Assembly: GCA_014138725.1 (NCBI GenBank) | Contig: JACJID010000003.1 | Location: forward strand, 1,054,001-1,118,000 | Source of the DNA: Kutzneria viridogrisea | GTDB lineage: Bacteria > Actinomycetota > Actinomycetes > Mycobacteriales > Pseudonocardiaceae | Direction: 5' to 3' | DNA: 64,000 bases | Part shown: positions 28,492 through 41,201 of the stretch, one piece after another | How positions within the stretch are numbered: the first letter of the stretch is position 1 | How the letters are laid out: each line of letters starts with the position of its first letter | Made by a program: the position numbers and the translations under genes | Notes under the pieces: model-generated | Seen by the model: only the letters and a program-made list of their open reading frames with translations | What the model was told of the DNA's origin: nothing | Database searches by the model: none

Positions 28492-31125
28492 TCATCCCTC
28501 CGGTAGTGCGTCGAGTCGCGCGGTGATCCGCGCGATGTCCGCGACAGCGGCCTCCCTGCGTACCTTGATCTTGTCAACGACCTGCGCGGGCGCCTTGTCC
28601 ACGAAAGCAGGATTGTTCAGCTTGCCGTCGCACTGGGCGAGTTCTTTTTCCGCTGCCGACAGGTCCTTGGCCAACCTGCGCCGCTCGGCGACCACGTCGA
28701 TGGTGCCGGAGGTGTCCAGCTCCACCAGGACCAGGCCGCCGGCCAGCGCGACCTCCAGGGAGGCGCTCGCGGTGAACGAGTCCTCGGGCTCGGTCAGCCG
28801 GGCCAGCGAGCGCACCGCACCCAGGTGGCCAGCGATGTCGGCACCGTCCACACCGGACAGTCGGGCGGCGACGCGCTGCCCCGGCTTGAGGCCCTGGTCC
28901 GAGCGGAACCGGCGGACCTCGGTCACCAGCTTCTGCACCGACTCGATGCGCCGCGCGGCCACGGTGTCGGTGGGCACGCCGGTGCTGGTCGGCCACTGCG
29001 CGAGCACCACGGTCTCACCGCCGGTCAGCGCGGTCCACAGCTGCTCGGTGACGAAGGGGATCACCGGGTGCAGCAGGCGCAGCACGGTGTCCAGCACGTG
29101 GCCGAGCACGGTGCGGGTGGCCTCGGCCCGCTCCCCGCCCTCGGCGATCTGGACCTTGGCCAGCTCCAGGTACCAGTCGCAGTACTCGTCCCAGGTGAAG
29201 TGGTAGAGCGCCTCGCAGAGCTTGGCGAACTCGAAGCGCTCGAACAGTTCGTCCACTTCGGACACGAGCTGCTCGGCGCGGTCAAGGATCCACCGGTCGG
29301 CGTCGGTGAGCTGCTCGCGGGCGGGCACCGGCCGGGCCGTGGTCGCACCGTTGAGCAGCGCGAACCTGCTGGCGTTCCACAGCTTCGTGCAGAAGTTGCG
29401 GGAACCGGCGGCCCACTCCTCGGCCAGGGCCATGTCCGAGCCGGGGTTGGCGCCGCGGGCCAGGGTGAAGCGGGCCGCGTCGGCCCCGTAGGCGTCCAGC
29501 CAGGCCAGCGGGTCGATCACGTTGCCGCGCGACTTGGACATCTTCTTGCCGCTGGCGTCGCGGATCAGGCCGTGCAGGTAGACGTGCTCGAAGGGCGGCA
29601 CGCCGTCCATGGCGTACAGGCCCATCATCATCATCCGGGCGACCCAGAAGAACAGGATGTCGTAGCCGGTGGACAGCACCGAGGTCGGGTAGAACCTGGC
29701 CAGGTCGGCGGTCCGGTCCGGCCAGCCCAGGGTGGAGAAGGGCCACAGGCCGGAGGAGAACCAGGTGTCCAGCACGTCCTCGTCCTGGTGCCAGCCCTCG
29801 CCCGTGGGCGGCTGCTCGTCCGGGCCAACGCAGACGACCTCGCCGTCCGGGCCGTACCAGATCGGGATGCGGTGGCCCCACCACAGCTGGCGCGAGATGC
29901 ACCAGTCGTGCAAGTTGTCGACCCAGTCGAAGTAGCGCTTGGCCAGCTCCGGCGGGTGGATCGTGGTGCGGCCATCGCGCACCGCGTCGCCCGCGGCCTG
30001 GGCCAGCGGAGCGACCTTGACGAACCACTGCAGGGACAGCCGGGGCTCGACCACGGTGTCGCAGCGCGAGCAGTGGCCCACCGAGTGCAGGTAGGGCCGC
30101 TTCTCCGCGACGATCCGGCCCAGCTCGCGCAGGGCGGCGACCACGGCGGGCCGCGCCTCGAACCGGTCCAGGCCCTGGAACGGGCCGTTGGCGGTGATCA
30201 CGCCGCGCTCGTCCATGACGGTCAGCGAGGGCAGCGAGTGCCGCTGGCCGATCTCGAAGTCGTTGGGGTCGTGCGCGGGGGTGACCTTGACGGCGCCGGT
30301 GCCGAAGCTGGGGTCCACGTGCTCGTCGGCGACCACCGGAATGCGCCTGCCGGTCAGCGGCAGCTCCACCTCGGTGCCGACCAGGTGCCGGTAGCGCTCG
30401 TCCTCGGGGTGCACCGCGATGGCGGTGTCCCCGAGCATCGTCTCGGCGCGGGTGGTGGCCACCACGATCGAGGCCTCACCGTCCCCGTACCGGATGGAGA
30501 CCAGCTCGCCCTCGTCCTCGGAGTGCTCCACTTCGATGTCGGACAGGGCGGTCAGGCAGCGCGGGCACCAGTTGGTGATGCGCTCGGCGCGGTAGGCCAG
30601 CCCGTCGTCGAACAGCTTCTTGAAGATCGTCTGCACGGCCCGGGACAGGCCGGGGTCCATGGTGAACCGCTCGCGGCCCCAGTCGATGCCGTCGCCAAGG
30701 CGGCGCATCTGGTCGAGGATCTTGCCGCCGTACTCGGCCTTCCACTCCCAGACCCGCTCGACGAAGCGCTCCCGGCCCAGGTCGTGCCGGGACAGCCCCT
30801 CACCGGCCAGCTGGCGCTCCACCACGTTCTGCGTGGCGATGCCCGCGTGGTCCATGCCGGGCAGCCACAGCGCCTCGTAGCCCTGCATGCGGCGGCGCCG
30901 GGTCAGCGCGTCCATCACCGTGTGGTTGAGGGCGTGGCCCATGTGCAGGCTGCCGGTCACGTTCGGCGGGGGCAGCACGATGCAGAACGGGGGCTTGTCG
31001 CTGCTCGCGTCGGCGGTGAAGTAGCCGTTGTCTACCCACCGCTGGTACATGCCCTGCTCTACCTCCGCCGGGGTCCACGCGGCGGGGAGATCGGTCGTGT
31101 ACTGCTGCGGGAGGGTCTCGGTCAC
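28492..31125 (-). CDS. valS: Valyl-tRNA synthetase, bacterial type
   Basis: The standard 877-residue ValRS. It has the HIGH motif ([20 protein letters not shown]), CP1 editing domain, KMSKS loop ([15 protein letters not shown]), anticodon-binding domain and a C-terminal coiled coil ([18 protein letters not shown]) that grips the tRNA elbow. It is first in a two-gene operon with a second, unlike ValRS downstream. The upstream spacer of 110 bp is shared with a divergent membrane-protein gene; no T-box is recognisable. Confidence 0.95.
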   Translation of the reverse strand: MTETLPQQYTTDLPAAWTPAEVEQGMYQRWVDNGYFTADASSDKPPFCIVLPPPNVTGSLHMGHALNHTVMDALTRRRRMQGYEALWLPGMDHAGIATQNVVERQLAGEGLSRHDLGRERFVERVWEWKAEYGGKILDQMRRLGDGIDWGRERFTMDPGLSRAVQTIFKKLFDDGLAYRAERITNWCPRCLTALSDIEVEHSEDEGELVSIRYGDGEASIVVATTRAETMLGDTAIAVHPEDERYRHLVGTEVELPLTGRRIPVVADEHVDPSFGTGAVKVTPAHDPNDFEIGQRHSLPSLTVMDERGVITANGPFQGLDRFEARPAVVAALRELGRIVAEKRPYLHSVGHCSRCDTVVEPRLSLQWFVKVAPLAQAAGDAVRDGRTTIHPPELAKRYFDWVDNLHDWCISRQLWWGHRIPIWYGPDGEVVCVGPDEQPPTGEGWHQDEDVLDTWFSSGLWPFSTLGWPDRTADLARFYPTSVLSTGYDILFFWVARMMMMGLYAMDGVPPFEHVYLHGLIRDASGKKMSKSRGNVIDPLAWLDAYGADAARFTLARGANPGSDMALAEEWAAGSRNFCTKLWNASRFALLNGATTARPVPAREQLTDADRWILDRAEQLVSEVDELFERFEFAKLCEALYHFTWDEYCDWYLELAKVQIAEGGERAEATRTVLGHVLDTVLRLLHPVIPFVTEQLWTALTGGETVVLAQWPTSTGVPTDTVAARRIESVQKLVTEVRRFRSDQGLKPGQRVAARLSGVDGADIAGHLGAVRSLARLTEPEDSFTASASLEVALAGGLVLVELDTSGTIDVVAERRRLAKDLSAAEKELAQCDGKLNNPAFVDKAPAQVVDKIKVRREAAVADIARITARLDALPEG

Positions 31126-31235
31126 GGCAGAAGTCTACGAACTCGCGCGAACGCCTTGACACGTGCCACCGATTGCCCACTTTCGAGTGACATCGTCTTG
31201 CTACCGTCGCGGACGGCAGTGCGAGGGGGAACGCC

Positions 31236-31790
31236 GTGGACGAGCTGGACGACCATCCCGATCTGAACGACCCGAAGTGGCTGCGCGAGGCCGAGCGCAG
31301 GGCCAACGCCGAGATCCGCCGCTACCGGCGCAAGCAGCGCGGCAGGCCCAAGCTGGGCACCATCGTGCTGGTGGTGGCGGCCCTGGCCTTCGCGGCGGCC
31401 TGCTACGGCCTCTACCAGCTCGGGGGTCGGGCGGTGAGCAACCCGGTGCTGCCCGAGGCCACCAGGGACGCGCTGCCGACCCAGGGCGTCGACCTGACCC
31501 AACCCTTCGCGGGCAGCCCGGCCGGGACCTGGGCCGAGCACGGCCGCTCCAGCTACGACCTGGTCTCGGGCGTCCACGAGGAGGTGGACTACAGCCTGGT
31601 CGAGGGCAGGCGGGTGCCGGGCGAGTCCAAGCAGTACTTCCTGTGGATGGCCTGCGACGCGGCCAAACGCGGTGAGCTGGCGCCGTACTTCGCCAACCCG
31701 GTCGAGTCCAGGGGCGCGCCGCTGGACAACCCGGACTCCGCGTTCGCGCCCAGCGCGAAGATGGACGCGCACGGTACCTGCCCGGGCTGA
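31236..31790 (+). CDS. Single-pass membrane protein, unknown
   Basis: A 184-residue protein. A charged cytoplasmic N-terminus (WLREAERRANAEIRRYRRKQRG) is followed by one membrane span at residues 42-62 and an extracytoplasmic domain. GTG 31236 is preceded by GAGGGGGAA. I do not recognise the family. It lies just ahead of the molybdo-oxidoreductase gene, but the 33-bp gap does not prove linkage. Confidence 0.7.
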   Translation: MDELDDHPDLNDPKWLREAERRANAEIRRYRRKQRGRPKLGTIVLVVAALAFAAACYGLYQLGGRAVSNPVLPEATRDALPTQGVDLTQPFAGSPAGTWAEHGRSSYDLVSGVHEEVDYSLVEGRRVPGESKQYFLWMACDAAKRGELAPYFANPVESRGAPLDNPDSAFAPSAKMDAHGTCPG

Positions 31791-31823
31791 CCGGCGACTT
31801 GCCCCTGGCGCCACAATGGGTGG

Positions 31824-34124
<2,301 letters not shown>

Positions 34125-34147
34125 GGGAGGGGCGCTCTACCCATGAA

Positions 34148-34239
34148 CATCCCCCGCCACTCCCAGGGGGGCGACCCCGGAACCAGTCTACCGCCCCACC
34201 CCGACAGTTGATCTTCACCAAGATCCACATGTGGACAAC
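34148..34239 (-). repeat. Inverted flanking repeat, copy A
   Basis: Read on the minus strand, 34226 down to 34148 matches 39550-39627 on the plus strand with about four mismatches in 78 bp. It includes the small palindrome GATCTTGGTGAAGATC (imperfect here) and ends GGCGGGGGATG. It lies 24 bp after the oxidoreductase stop. The two copies face each other across the formate/oxalate module. Confidence 0.85.
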
Positions 34240-34258
34240 TCGCGAGTGAACGGGCCGT

Positions 34259-34702
34259 TCAACCCGACTCCTCGATGTGCGCCTCCACGCGCAGCAGCAG
34301 TTCCAGGAAGGTGCGGCGCTCCTGCGCGCTGAGCACCTGCCAGGTCGTGTCGGAGTGCTCGCGGGCGATCCGCTTGATCTCCGCGAGCCGCTCCTGCCCC
34401 GCCTCGGTGATCGCGAGCAGGCTCGCGCGCCGGTCGGTCGGGTCGGGCTCACGCGCGAGCAGGCCGTCGCGCTCCAGCGCGTCCACGGCCGCGGTGACCG
34501 CCCGCCCCGTCAGCCCCAGCGACTCGCGCACCGCCCCCATCCTGGGCCGCCAGCCCAGCGACTCGGTCACCAGCAGCAGCCGCACCTGGGCCACCGGCCA
34601 GCCGTAGCGCCGGTAGGGCGCCCCGGCGTGGCGCCGCATCCGGTGGGTGACCCGCATCAGCGCGTCGGCGACCTCGGACCCGCTGGGATTCTCCGTTGAC
34701 AC
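34259..34702 (-). CDS. MarR family transcriptional regulator
   Basis: A 147-residue winged-helix repressor. The recognition helix region is MGAVRESLGLTGRAVTAAVDALERDGLLAREPDPTDRRAS split over two helices and the wing (residues about 58-98), with dimer helices at both ends. It is divergent from an MFS exporter across a 73-bp A+T-rich spacer. It likely represses both genes and responds to a substrate of the exporter. Confidence 0.9.
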   Translation of the reverse strand: MSTENPSGSEVADALMRVTHRMRRHAGAPYRRYGWPVAQVRLLLVTESLGWRPRMGAVRESLGLTGRAVTAAVDALERDGLLAREPDPTDRRASLLAITEAGQERLAEIKRIAREHSDTTWQVLSAQERRTFLELLLRVEAHIEESG

Positions 34703-34775
34703 GCACCCCAGGTTACGCGCAACGTATATAGGCGCAATTGATACTAACTACTTGTACACAACTTGGGGGACCTCG
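34703..34775. promoter_or_regulatory. Divergent marR/MFS promoter-operator spacer
   Basis: A 73-bp spacer much richer in A+T than its surroundings (ACGTATATAGG, TTGATACTAACTAC). It must hold both promoters and probably the MarR operator. I cannot fix the boxes or a clean palindrome. Confidence 0.5.
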
Positions 34776-35975
34776 GTGTTCAGCCGGACCTACCTGCTCC
34801 ACCTCGTCGCCACCACGATTTCGATGCTCGGCACCGCGGGCGCGAACGTCGCCGCGGTGTTCACCGTGCTCTACGCGGGCGGCGACACCACCGACGTGGC
34901 CTCGGTGGCGCTCGCCTCGCTGCTGCCCGCGCTGGCGTTCTTCCTGATCGGCGGCGTGATCGCCGACCGCTGGCCACGCAACCTGGTGCTGGTCGGCAGC
35001 AACTCGCTGTCGGCACTGTCCCAAGGTGTGCTCGCGGTGCTCGTGCTCACCGGCTCGGTGCGGATGTGGCACCTGGTGTTCGCAGCCGCGATCACCGGCC
35101 TGACCACCGCGTTCGCGATGCCCGCATCGCAGGGCCTGCTGATGCGCGGGGTGGACCGCGAGCACGCCAGCCGGGCGTTCGCCCTGTTCCGGCTGGGCAT
35201 CAACCTGGCGCAGATCGGCGGGGCCGCGCTCGGCGGGGTGCTGGTCGCCGGCATCGGGCCGGGCTGGGTGCTGGCCGCCGACGCGGCGACCTTCGCCGTG
35301 GCGGCGCTGCTCCGGCTCGCCATGCGAGTGGAGGGCAGGCTGCGGGTCAGCGGCGGGCTCGGCAGGGAGTTGGCCGAGGGCTGGACGGAGTTCCGCGCGC
35401 ACCGCTGGCTGGCGGCACTGGTCGTGCAGTTCGCGGCGATCAGCACCCTCTCGGTCGGCGCCTTCGAGAACGTGCTCGGGCCGGTACAGGCCAACGAGTC
35501 GCTCGGCGGGGCCGCCGCGTGGGGCGCGGTACTGGCCGCCGACGCGGTGGGCATGGTACTCGGCGGGCTGGTCATGCTGCGCTGGCAACCACGCCGTCCA
35601 CTGGTCGGCGCCGCGTGCGCGGGCCTGCTCACGGTCCTGCCGATGCTGTCCATGGCAGCGGGCATGCCGGTGGTCGTGGTGTGCGCCGCCGCCCTGACAG
35701 GTGGCCTCGGCGTGGAGGTGTTCGGCGTCAACCTGATGACGGCCATGTCCAGCCAAGTGGACCGCGAGCGGATCTCCCGGGTCTCGGCCTACCAGTCACT
35801 GGCCGGGTTCGGCCTCACCCCGCTCGGTGTGGCCGCCACCGGCCAGCTCGCCGGGCTGGTCGGCACCAGGGCAACACTGTGGACCGGTTCGGTGCTGCTG
35901 GCCGCGCTCGGACTGGCCGTGCTGGCGCTGCCCTCGGTGCGCGAGCTCAGGCCCGGAACAGCTGTGCGACCTTGA
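34776..35975 (+). CDS. MFS transporter (exporter-type)
   Basis: A 399-residue, 12-span major facilitator protein of the enterobactin-exporter/DHA3-like type. DRWPRNLVLVGSN is the loop 2-3 motif, and ALFRLGINLAQIGGAALGG is typical of this group. The GTG at 34776 is chosen over the longer frame because GGGGGA sits 5 nt upstream and the frame before it reads through the marR promoter. The divergent MarR probably controls it. Its 3' end overlaps the convergent small-subunit gene by 29 bp. Confidence 0.87.
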   Translation: MFSRTYLLHLVATTISMLGTAGANVAAVFTVLYAGGDTTDVASVALASLLPALAFFLIGGVIADRWPRNLVLVGSNSLSALSQGVLAVLVLTGSVRMWHLVFAAAITGLTTAFAMPASQGLLMRGVDREHASRAFALFRLGINLAQIGGAALGGVLVAGIGPGWVLAADAATFAVAALLRLAMRVEGRLRVSGGLGRELAEGWTEFRAHRWLAALVVQFAAISTLSVGAFENVLGPVQANESLGGAAAWGAVLAADAVGMVLGGLVMLRWQPRRPLVGAACAGLLTVLPMLSMAAGMPVVVVCAAALTGGLGVEVFGVNLMTAMSSQVDRERISRVSAYQSLAGFGLTPLGVAATGQLAGLVGTRATLWTGSVLLAALGLAVLALPSVRELRPGTAVRP

Positions 35976-36054
35976 CCACCAGTTCGTACACGCCCCAGAG
36001 GAACGGCAGGCCCACCCACAGCCAGGCCAGCACCATCAACGCGTTCCGGTTCAC
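35947..36054 (-). CDS. MFS transporter small subunit (35 aa)
   Basis: A 35-residue single-span protein (VNRNALMVLAWLWVGLPF, ending VVKVAQLFRA). It starts at GTG 36054, overlapping the OFA transporter stop as GTGA, so it is translationally coupled. NCBI describes small subunits of this kind next to oxalate/formate-type MFS genes; the match here is by position, size and the WLWVGLPFLWGVY core. Its role in the transporter is not known. Confidence 0.75.
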   Translation of the reverse strand: MNRNALMVLAWLWVGLPFLWGVYELVVKVAQLFRA

Positions 36055-37394
36055 TGGGCCCGCACCTCCTCGGCCCGCGCCACCGCGGGCTCGTGCCACC
36101 GCTGGGCGACCGGGCGGATCAGCTCGTTGGCCACGAACCCGGCCACCAACAGCCCGATCATGATCAAGAACGAGGTGGAGTACAGCGCCGGGCCCGAACG
36201 GCCACCCGCGGCCTGGGCGTCGGCGATGCCGTCCACGATCAGCGGGCCGAGCACCCCGGCCACCGACCAGGCGGTGAGCAGCCTGCCGTGGATGGCGCCC
36301 ACCTGGTAGGTGCCGAACAGGTCCCGCAGGTAGGCGGGCACGGTGGCGAAACCGCCGCCGTAGAAGGACAGGATCGCGATGGTGGCCAGCACGAACACCG
36401 GGCGGCTGGTGTTGCCGACCAACACCAGCACCAGGTAGAGCAGGGCGCCGACGCCGAGGTAGAGCCGGTAGATGTTCTTGCGCCCCAACAGATCCGACAG
36501 GGAGGACCAGACGAACCGGCCGAGCATGTTGGTCAGCGAGAGCAGCGCGACGAAGCCCGCGGCGGTGGCCGGGCCGGGGTGGAAGAAGTCGGTGATCATC
36601 GGCGCGGCCTTCTCCAACACGCCGATGCCCGCGGTCACGTTGAAGCAGAGCACCACCCACAGCAGCCAGAACTGCGGGGTACGGATGGCGTTGTGCGCGG
36701 ACACGTCCGCCGCGGTGACCAGACCGCGCTTGGCCGCGCGCCCGGGGTCCCAGCCCGCGGGCTTCCAGTTCTCCGGCGGCACCCGGACCAGCAGCACGCC
36801 CAGCGCCATGAACAGGGCGTACACCACTCCGTGCAAGGCGAAGGTCGCCGCGATGCCACCCGTGCCGGAGCCGAACCCGGCCAGCATCGCGGTGGACCAG
36901 GGTGAGGCGATGAGCGCGCCGCCGCCGAAGCCCATGATCGCCACGCCGGTGGCCATGCCCGGCCGGTCCGGGAACCACTTGATCAGCGTGGACACCGGGG
37001 AGATGTAGCCGATGCCCAGCCCGACCCCGCCGAGCAGCCCGTAGCCCACGACCACCAGCCAGAACTGGCCGAGCAGGACACCGAGCGCGGCAACCAGGAA
37101 ACCCCCGCCGAAGCACACCGAGGACAGGGCCATGGCCCAGCGCGGGCCCCTGCGCTCGACCACCGTGCCACCGAAGGCAGCGGACAGCCCGAGCATGACG
37201 ATGGCAACCTGGAAGGGCAGACCACTCTCCACCCCGGTCAGCCCCAGCGCCTTCTCCAAGGGGGTCTTGAACACGCTCCACGCGTACGCCTGGCCGATGG
37301 ACAGGTGCACGGCCAACGCGGCGGGCGGCACGAGCCACCTGCTCCACCCCGGCGGCGCCACCACTCGTGACCGATCGAGGACCCCGAGCCCCAT
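36051..37394 (-). CDS. OFA family MFS transporter (oxalate/formate antiporter-like)
   Basis: A 447-residue, 12-span transporter of the oxalate:formate antiporter family. Typical features are the AVHLSIGQAYAWSVFKTPLE first span and KWFPDRPGMATGVAIMGFGGGA in span 5. It should exchange small carboxylates at the membrane. ATG 37394 has GGGAGG 9 nt upstream; longer frames extend into non-coding DNA. A 35-residue partner overlaps the stop. It is divergent from fdhD and sits in a block with a molybdo-oxidoreductase and a CoA-transferase, which together suggest formate or oxalate use. Confidence 0.88.
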   Translation of the reverse strand: MGLGVLDRSRVVAPPGWSRWLVPPAALAVHLSIGQAYAWSVFKTPLEKALGLTGVESGLPFQVAIVMLGLSAAFGGTVVERRGPRWAMALSSVCFGGGFLVAALGVLLGQFWLVVVGYGLLGGVGLGIGYISPVSTLIKWFPDRPGMATGVAIMGFGGGALIASPWSTAMLAGFGSGTGGIAATFALHGVVYALFMALGVLLVRVPPENWKPAGWDPGRAAKRGLVTAADVSAHNAIRTPQFWLLWVVLCFNVTAGIGVLEKAAPMITDFFHPGPATAAGFVALLSLTNMLGRFVWSSLSDLLGRKNIYRLYLGVGALLYLVLVLVGNTSRPVFVLATIAILSFYGGGFATVPAYLRDLFGTYQVGAIHGRLLTAWSVAGVLGPLIVDGIADAQAAGGRSGPALYSTSFLIMIGLLVAGFVANELIRPVAQRWHEPAVARAEEVRAQ

Positions 37395-37542
37395 AACCAA
37401 CGACCTCCCACCTCGTTGACAATGGAACCTATTGGGCCGTGCGAGGCTGGCGCACGATCGTGCGTTGAACGAACGCCAAACGGTGCCCTCGTAGCGCCGA
37501 ACGGACAGTAATCGGACACTTACGAAACGCGGAGGTTCCGCA

Positions 37543-38367
37543 ATGGGGCGAGTGACCGTGCGCATGCCCGTTGTCAAGCTCTCCCACCAGGGCGAACGTC
37601 TTCGGCCGGATGCACTAGCCGCCGAGGAACCACTCGAACTGCGGATTGACGGGCGACCACTAGCTGTAACCATGCGCACCCCGGGACACGATGTGGAGCT
37701 CTCCCACGGGTTCCTGCTCACCGAAGGCGTGATCGGTGGGCGTGCGGACATCTCCCTGGCCCGCTACTGCGAGGGCGCCGGTCCGGACGGCCGCAACACC
37801 TACAACGTGCTCGACATCGCGCTGGCCCCCGGGGTCGCCCCGCCCGAGGTCGGGGTGGAGCGCAACTTCTACACCACCTCCTCCTGCGGGGTCTGCGGCA
37901 AGGCCGCGCTGGACGCGGTCAAGCTGCGCAGCCGCTACTCCCCTGCCGGGGATCCATGCACGGTCGAACAGCACGTGCTCACCCAACTGCCCGACGCGCT
38001 GCGCGCCGCCCAGAAGGTGTTCGACGCGACCGGCGGGCTGCACGGGGCCGGGCTGTTCACCAGTTCGGGCGAGCTGCTCGTGGTGCGCGAGGACGTCGGC
38101 AGGCACAACGCGGTGGACAAGGTGATCGGCTGGGCCGTGCAGCAGGGCCTCGTGCCGCTGCGGGGCTGTGTGCTCATGGTGTCCGGCCGGGCCTCCTTCG
38201 AGCTGGTGCAGAAGGCCGCGATGGCCGGTGTCCCGGTGCTGGCGGCGGTCTCCGCCCCGTCCTCGCTGGCCGCCGAACTGGCCCAGGAGCAGGGCATGAC
38301 GCTGATCGGCTTCCTGCGCGGGGAGTCGATGAACGTCTACGCGGGCATCGAGCGGATCGTTCGGTGA
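37543..38367 (+). CDS. fdhD: Formate dehydrogenase accessory sulfurtransferase
   Basis: FdhD (274 residues) passes sulfur to the molybdenum cofactor of formate dehydrogenase. The active cysteine loop is [13 protein letters not shown] (residues about 109-121). [14 protein letters not shown] binds the cofactor nucleotide. It is divergent from the OFA transporter, with a 148-bp spacer between them. The CoA-transferase start overlaps its stop. Its presence implies that the YdeP-like enzyme nearby is an active molybdoenzyme. Confidence 0.94.
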   Translation: MGRVTVRMPVVKLSHQGERLRPDALAAEEPLELRIDGRPLAVTMRTPGHDVELSHGFLLTEGVIGGRADISLARYCEGAGPDGRNTYNVLDIALAPGVAPPEVGVERNFYTTSSCGVCGKAALDAVKLRSRYSPAGDPCTVEQHVLTQLPDALRAAQKVFDATGGLHGAGLFTSSGELLVVREDVGRHNAVDKVIGWAVQQGLVPLRGCVLMVSGRASFELVQKAAMAGVPVLAAVSAPSSLAAELAQEQGMTLIGFLRGESMNVYAGIERIVR

Positions 38368-39551
38368 AGCCGCTGGACGGGGTGCTGGTGCTCGCGCTGG
38401 AGCAGGCCGTGGCGGTGCCCTACGCCTCCCGGCTGCTCGCCGACCTGGGCGCTCGGGTGATCAAGGTGGAACGGCCGGGCCGCGGCGACTTCGCCCGCGA
38501 CTACGACAGCGCCTGCGGGGAGGTCTCCTCGTACTTCGCCTGGGTCAACGTGGGCAAGGAGTCGGTCTGCCTCGACCTCAAGACGGCCGCGGGGCGGCGT
38601 GCCGTCGACGAGCTGGTGCGCCGGGCCGACGTGGTGCTGTGCAACCTGTCCCCCGCCGCCGCGCGCAGGCTGGGGCTGGACGCCGACACCCTGCGGGCCG
38701 CCCGGCCCGAGCTCGTGGTCGGCGAGCTGTCCGGCTACGGAGAGGATGGCCCGTACCGGGAACGCAAGGCGTTCGACGCCCTGGTGCAGTCCGAGGCGGG
38801 CCTGATCGACCTGACCGGTGAGGGCGAGGTCAGCGCCAGGGCGGGCATCTCGGTGGCCGACATCGCCGGCGGGGTGCAGCTGCACGCCGCCGTGCTGGCC
38901 GCGCTGCTGGCCCGCCAGCGCACCGGCGAGGGCGCCACCCTGCGACTGTCCCTGCTCGACGCGCTGGCCGAATGGATGCACCAGCCGCTGCTCTACGCCG
39001 CGGGCACCGGGCAGGTACCCGCCCGCAACGGCGCCCACCACCCGACCATCGCCCCGTACGGCCCATTCCGCTGCGGGGACGGCGGCACCGTGCACCTGGC
39101 CGTGCAGAACGACCCGCAGTGGCAGCGGCTGTGTGCCGAGGTGCTCGGTATGCCCGAACTGGCCGCCGACCCGCGGTTCGGCACCGTGGCCGACCGGGTG
39201 CGCCGCCGCGAGGACCTGCATCAGCACCTGCAGAGCCACTTCGACACGCTGACCGCCGACGCGCTGCTCGTCGCACTGGACGAGGCCGACGTGCCCGCGG
39301 CCCGCACCCGGCGTGTCCTGGACCTGCTCAGCCACCCGCAGACCGTGGACCGGGACCGCCTGCGCGAGGTGCCGGTGCCCGGCGGAGTCGCCCCCATGCT
39401 GCGCCCGCCCGTGGACGCCTGGCAGTGGTCCGCGGCCCCGGTGCCCGCGCTCGGTGAGCACACCGCCCCCGTGCTGCGCTGGCTCGGTTTCAGCGAGGCG
39501 GAGATCGCCGAGGCCGGGTTGTCCACAGGCGGCGACCTGTCCACATCCTGA
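38364..39551 (+). CDS. CaiB/BaiF (class III) CoA-transferase
   Basis: A 395-residue class III CoA-transferase (formyl-CoA:oxalate CoA-transferase relatives). It begins at GTG 38364, overlapping the fdhD stop (GTGA). The N-terminal region ([22 protein letters not shown]) and [16 protein letters not shown] with [20 protein letters not shown] are family motifs. The catalytic Asp is expected near [13 protein letters not shown]...AGR. The substrate is unproved, but the neighbours point to a formate/oxalate-type acid. No oxalyl-CoA decarboxylase is in the window. The stop lies inside flanking repeat B. Confidence 0.87.
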   Translation: MKPLDGVLVLALEQAVAVPYASRLLADLGARVIKVERPGRGDFARDYDSACGEVSSYFAWVNVGKESVCLDLKTAAGRRAVDELVRRADVVLCNLSPAAARRLGLDADTLRAARPELVVGELSGYGEDGPYRERKAFDALVQSEAGLIDLTGEGEVSARAGISVADIAGGVQLHAAVLAALLARQRTGEGATLRLSLLDALAEWMHQPLLYAAGTGQVPARNGAHHPTIAPYGPFRCGDGGTVHLAVQNDPQWQRLCAEVLGMPELAADPRFGTVADRVRRREDLHQHLQSHFDTLTADALLVALDEADVPAARTRRVLDLLSHPQTVDRDRLREVPVPGGVAPMLRPPVDAWQWSAAPVPALGEHTAPVLRWLGFSEAEIAEAGLSTGGDLSTS

Positions 39552-39627
39552 TCTTGGTCAAGATCAACTGTCGGGGGTGGGCGGTAGACTGGTGACGGGG
39601 TCGCCCCCCTGGGAGTGGCGGGGGATG
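39550..39627 (+). repeat. Inverted flanking repeat, copy B
   Basis: A 78-bp copy facing copy A (34148-34226) at about 95% identity by eye. It begins with the perfect palindrome GATCTTGGTCAAGATC (39550-39565), which contributes bases to the CoA-transferase stop codon, and ends GGCGGGGGATG. Confidence 0.85.
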
Positions 39628-39660
39628 CACTAGTCGTAACGACTTGCACACCCCGCACAC

Positions 39661-39698
39661 AGCGGAAGCGGCGAGCCGATCGCCCGCCGCTTCCCGCT
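39661..39698 (-). terminator. Hairpin after clpX
   Basis: AGCGGAAGCGGCG (39661-39673) pairs with CGCCGCTTCCCGCT (39685-39698) apart from one bulged base. It sits 18 bp beyond the clpX stop. No T run, so this is a hairpin-only terminator. Confidence 0.5.
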
Positions 39699-39715
39699 GA
39701 ACTCCTGCTGCCCGG

Positions 39716-40996
39716 TCAGGCCGACTTGTCGCGGCGCTCCCTGCGGCTGGGCTGCCGGGCCACGATCGTCGGGTTCACGTTCTCCCGCACGGTCTGCTCG
39801 GTGATGACCACCTTGGCCACGTCGGTGCGGCTGGGGATGTCGTACATCACCGGCAGCAGCACCTCCTCCATGATGGCGCGCAGGCCACGAGCACCGGTGC
39901 CGCGCAGGATCGCCTGGTCGGCGACCGCCTCCAGCGCGGTCTTGGTGAACTCCAGCTCCACGCCGTCCATCTCGAACAGCTTCTGGTACTGCTTGACCAT
40001 CGCGTTGCGCGGCTCGGTCAGGATCTTGACCAGGGAGGGCTTGTCGAGGTTGGTGACGCTGGCCACCATCGGCAGCCGCCCGATGAACTCGGGGATGAGC
40101 CCGAACTTGATCAGGTCCTCGGGCATGGTCTCCGCGAACACCTCGGCCGACTCCATCTCGGCCTTGGAGCGGATCTCGGCGCCGAAGCCGAGGCTGCGCT
40201 TGCCGACCCGGTCCTGGATGATCCGCTCCAGCCCCGCGAAGGCCCCGGCCACGATGAACAGCACGTTCGTCGTGTCGATCTGGATGAACTCCTGGTGCGG
40301 GTGCTTGCGGCCGCCCTGCGGGGGCACGCTGGCGGTGGTGCCCTCCAGGATCTTCAGCAGCGCCTGTTGCACGCCCTCACCGGAGACGTCCCTGGTGATC
40401 GACGGGTTCTCGCTCTTGCGGGCGATCTTGTCGACCTCGTCGATGTAGATGATGCCCGTCTCGGCCCGCTTGACGTCGTAGTCGGCGGCCTGGATCAGCT
40501 TGAGCAGGATGTTCTCGACGTCCTCGCCCACGTAACCCGCCTCGGTCAGCGCCGTGGCGTCGGCGATGGCGAAGGGCACGTTGAGCAGCTTGGCCAGGGT
40601 CTGCGCCAGGTAGGTCTTGCCGCAGCCGGTGGGCCCGAGCATCAGGATGTTCGACTTGACCAGCTCGACACCGTCGTCGCGGCCGTCCCGGTTGCGGTCA
40701 CCGGCCTGGATCCGCTTGTAGTGGTTGTAGACGGCCACCGACAGGGTGCGCTTGGCATCGTCCTGGCCGATGACGTACTGGTCGAGGAAGTCGTGGATCT
40801 CGGCGGGCTTGGGCAGCTCGTCGAGCTTGACGTCACCGGCCTCGGCGAGTTCTTCCTCGATGATCTCGTTGCAGAGGTCGATGCACTCGTCGCAGATGTA
40901 CACGCCGGGGCCGGCGATGAGCTTTTTCACCTGCTTCTGGCTCTTCCCGCAGAAGGAGCACTTGAGCAGGTCTCCGCCGTCACCGATACGCGCCAT
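39716..40996 (-). CDS. clpX: ATP-dependent Clp protease ATPase ClpX
   Basis: A 426-residue AAA+ unfoldase that feeds substrates to ClpP. The N-terminal zinc finger is [10 protein letters not shown]...YICDEC (residues 14-38). Walker A is GPTGCGKT, the pore loop is GYVGED, Walker B is IIYIDEVDK, and the IGF-type ClpP-docking loop corresponds to [10 protein letters not shown]. It lies about 200 bp downstream of clpP in the same direction and may also have its own promoter. Confidence 0.97.
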   Translation of the reverse strand: MARIGDGGDLLKCSFCGKSQKQVKKLIAGPGVYICDECIDLCNEIIEEELAEAGDVKLDELPKPAEIHDFLDQYVIGQDDAKRTLSVAVYNHYKRIQAGDRNRDGRDDGVELVKSNILMLGPTGCGKTYLAQTLAKLLNVPFAIADATALTEAGYVGEDVENILLKLIQAADYDVKRAETGIIYIDEVDKIARKSENPSITRDVSGEGVQQALLKILEGTTASVPPQGGRKHPHQEFIQIDTTNVLFIVAGAFAGLERIIQDRVGKRSLGFGAEIRSKAEMESAEVFAETMPEDLIKFGLIPEFIGRLPMVASVTNLDKPSLVKILTEPRNAMVKQYQKLFEMDGVELEFTKTALEAVADQAILRGTGARGLRAIMEEVLLPVMYDIPSRTDVAKVVITEQTVRENVNPTIVARQPSRRERRDKSA

Positions 40997-41201
40997 GACC
41001 GCTGACCTCTGTCCCCTCCGGTACGCCGTCGGATCCGACGCACCTGGCTGTCACGATGGCCCGCTCCACAGGTGTGAGGCGAGCACGTTCCCCTCGACGG
41101 TACCCGCCCGCGCTGGCGAGCGGGAGGACCAGCGTGCCCCGACCGTGTCGAACCAGACGTCAACAGGCCTGGGTCGGCGTGTCGGCCGGGGCCGCGGCAC
41201 C

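Noticed and set aside
31126-31235. T-box or other leader for the valS operon
   Set aside because: The spacer is short, and no specifier stem or TGG-type T-box sequence is visible.
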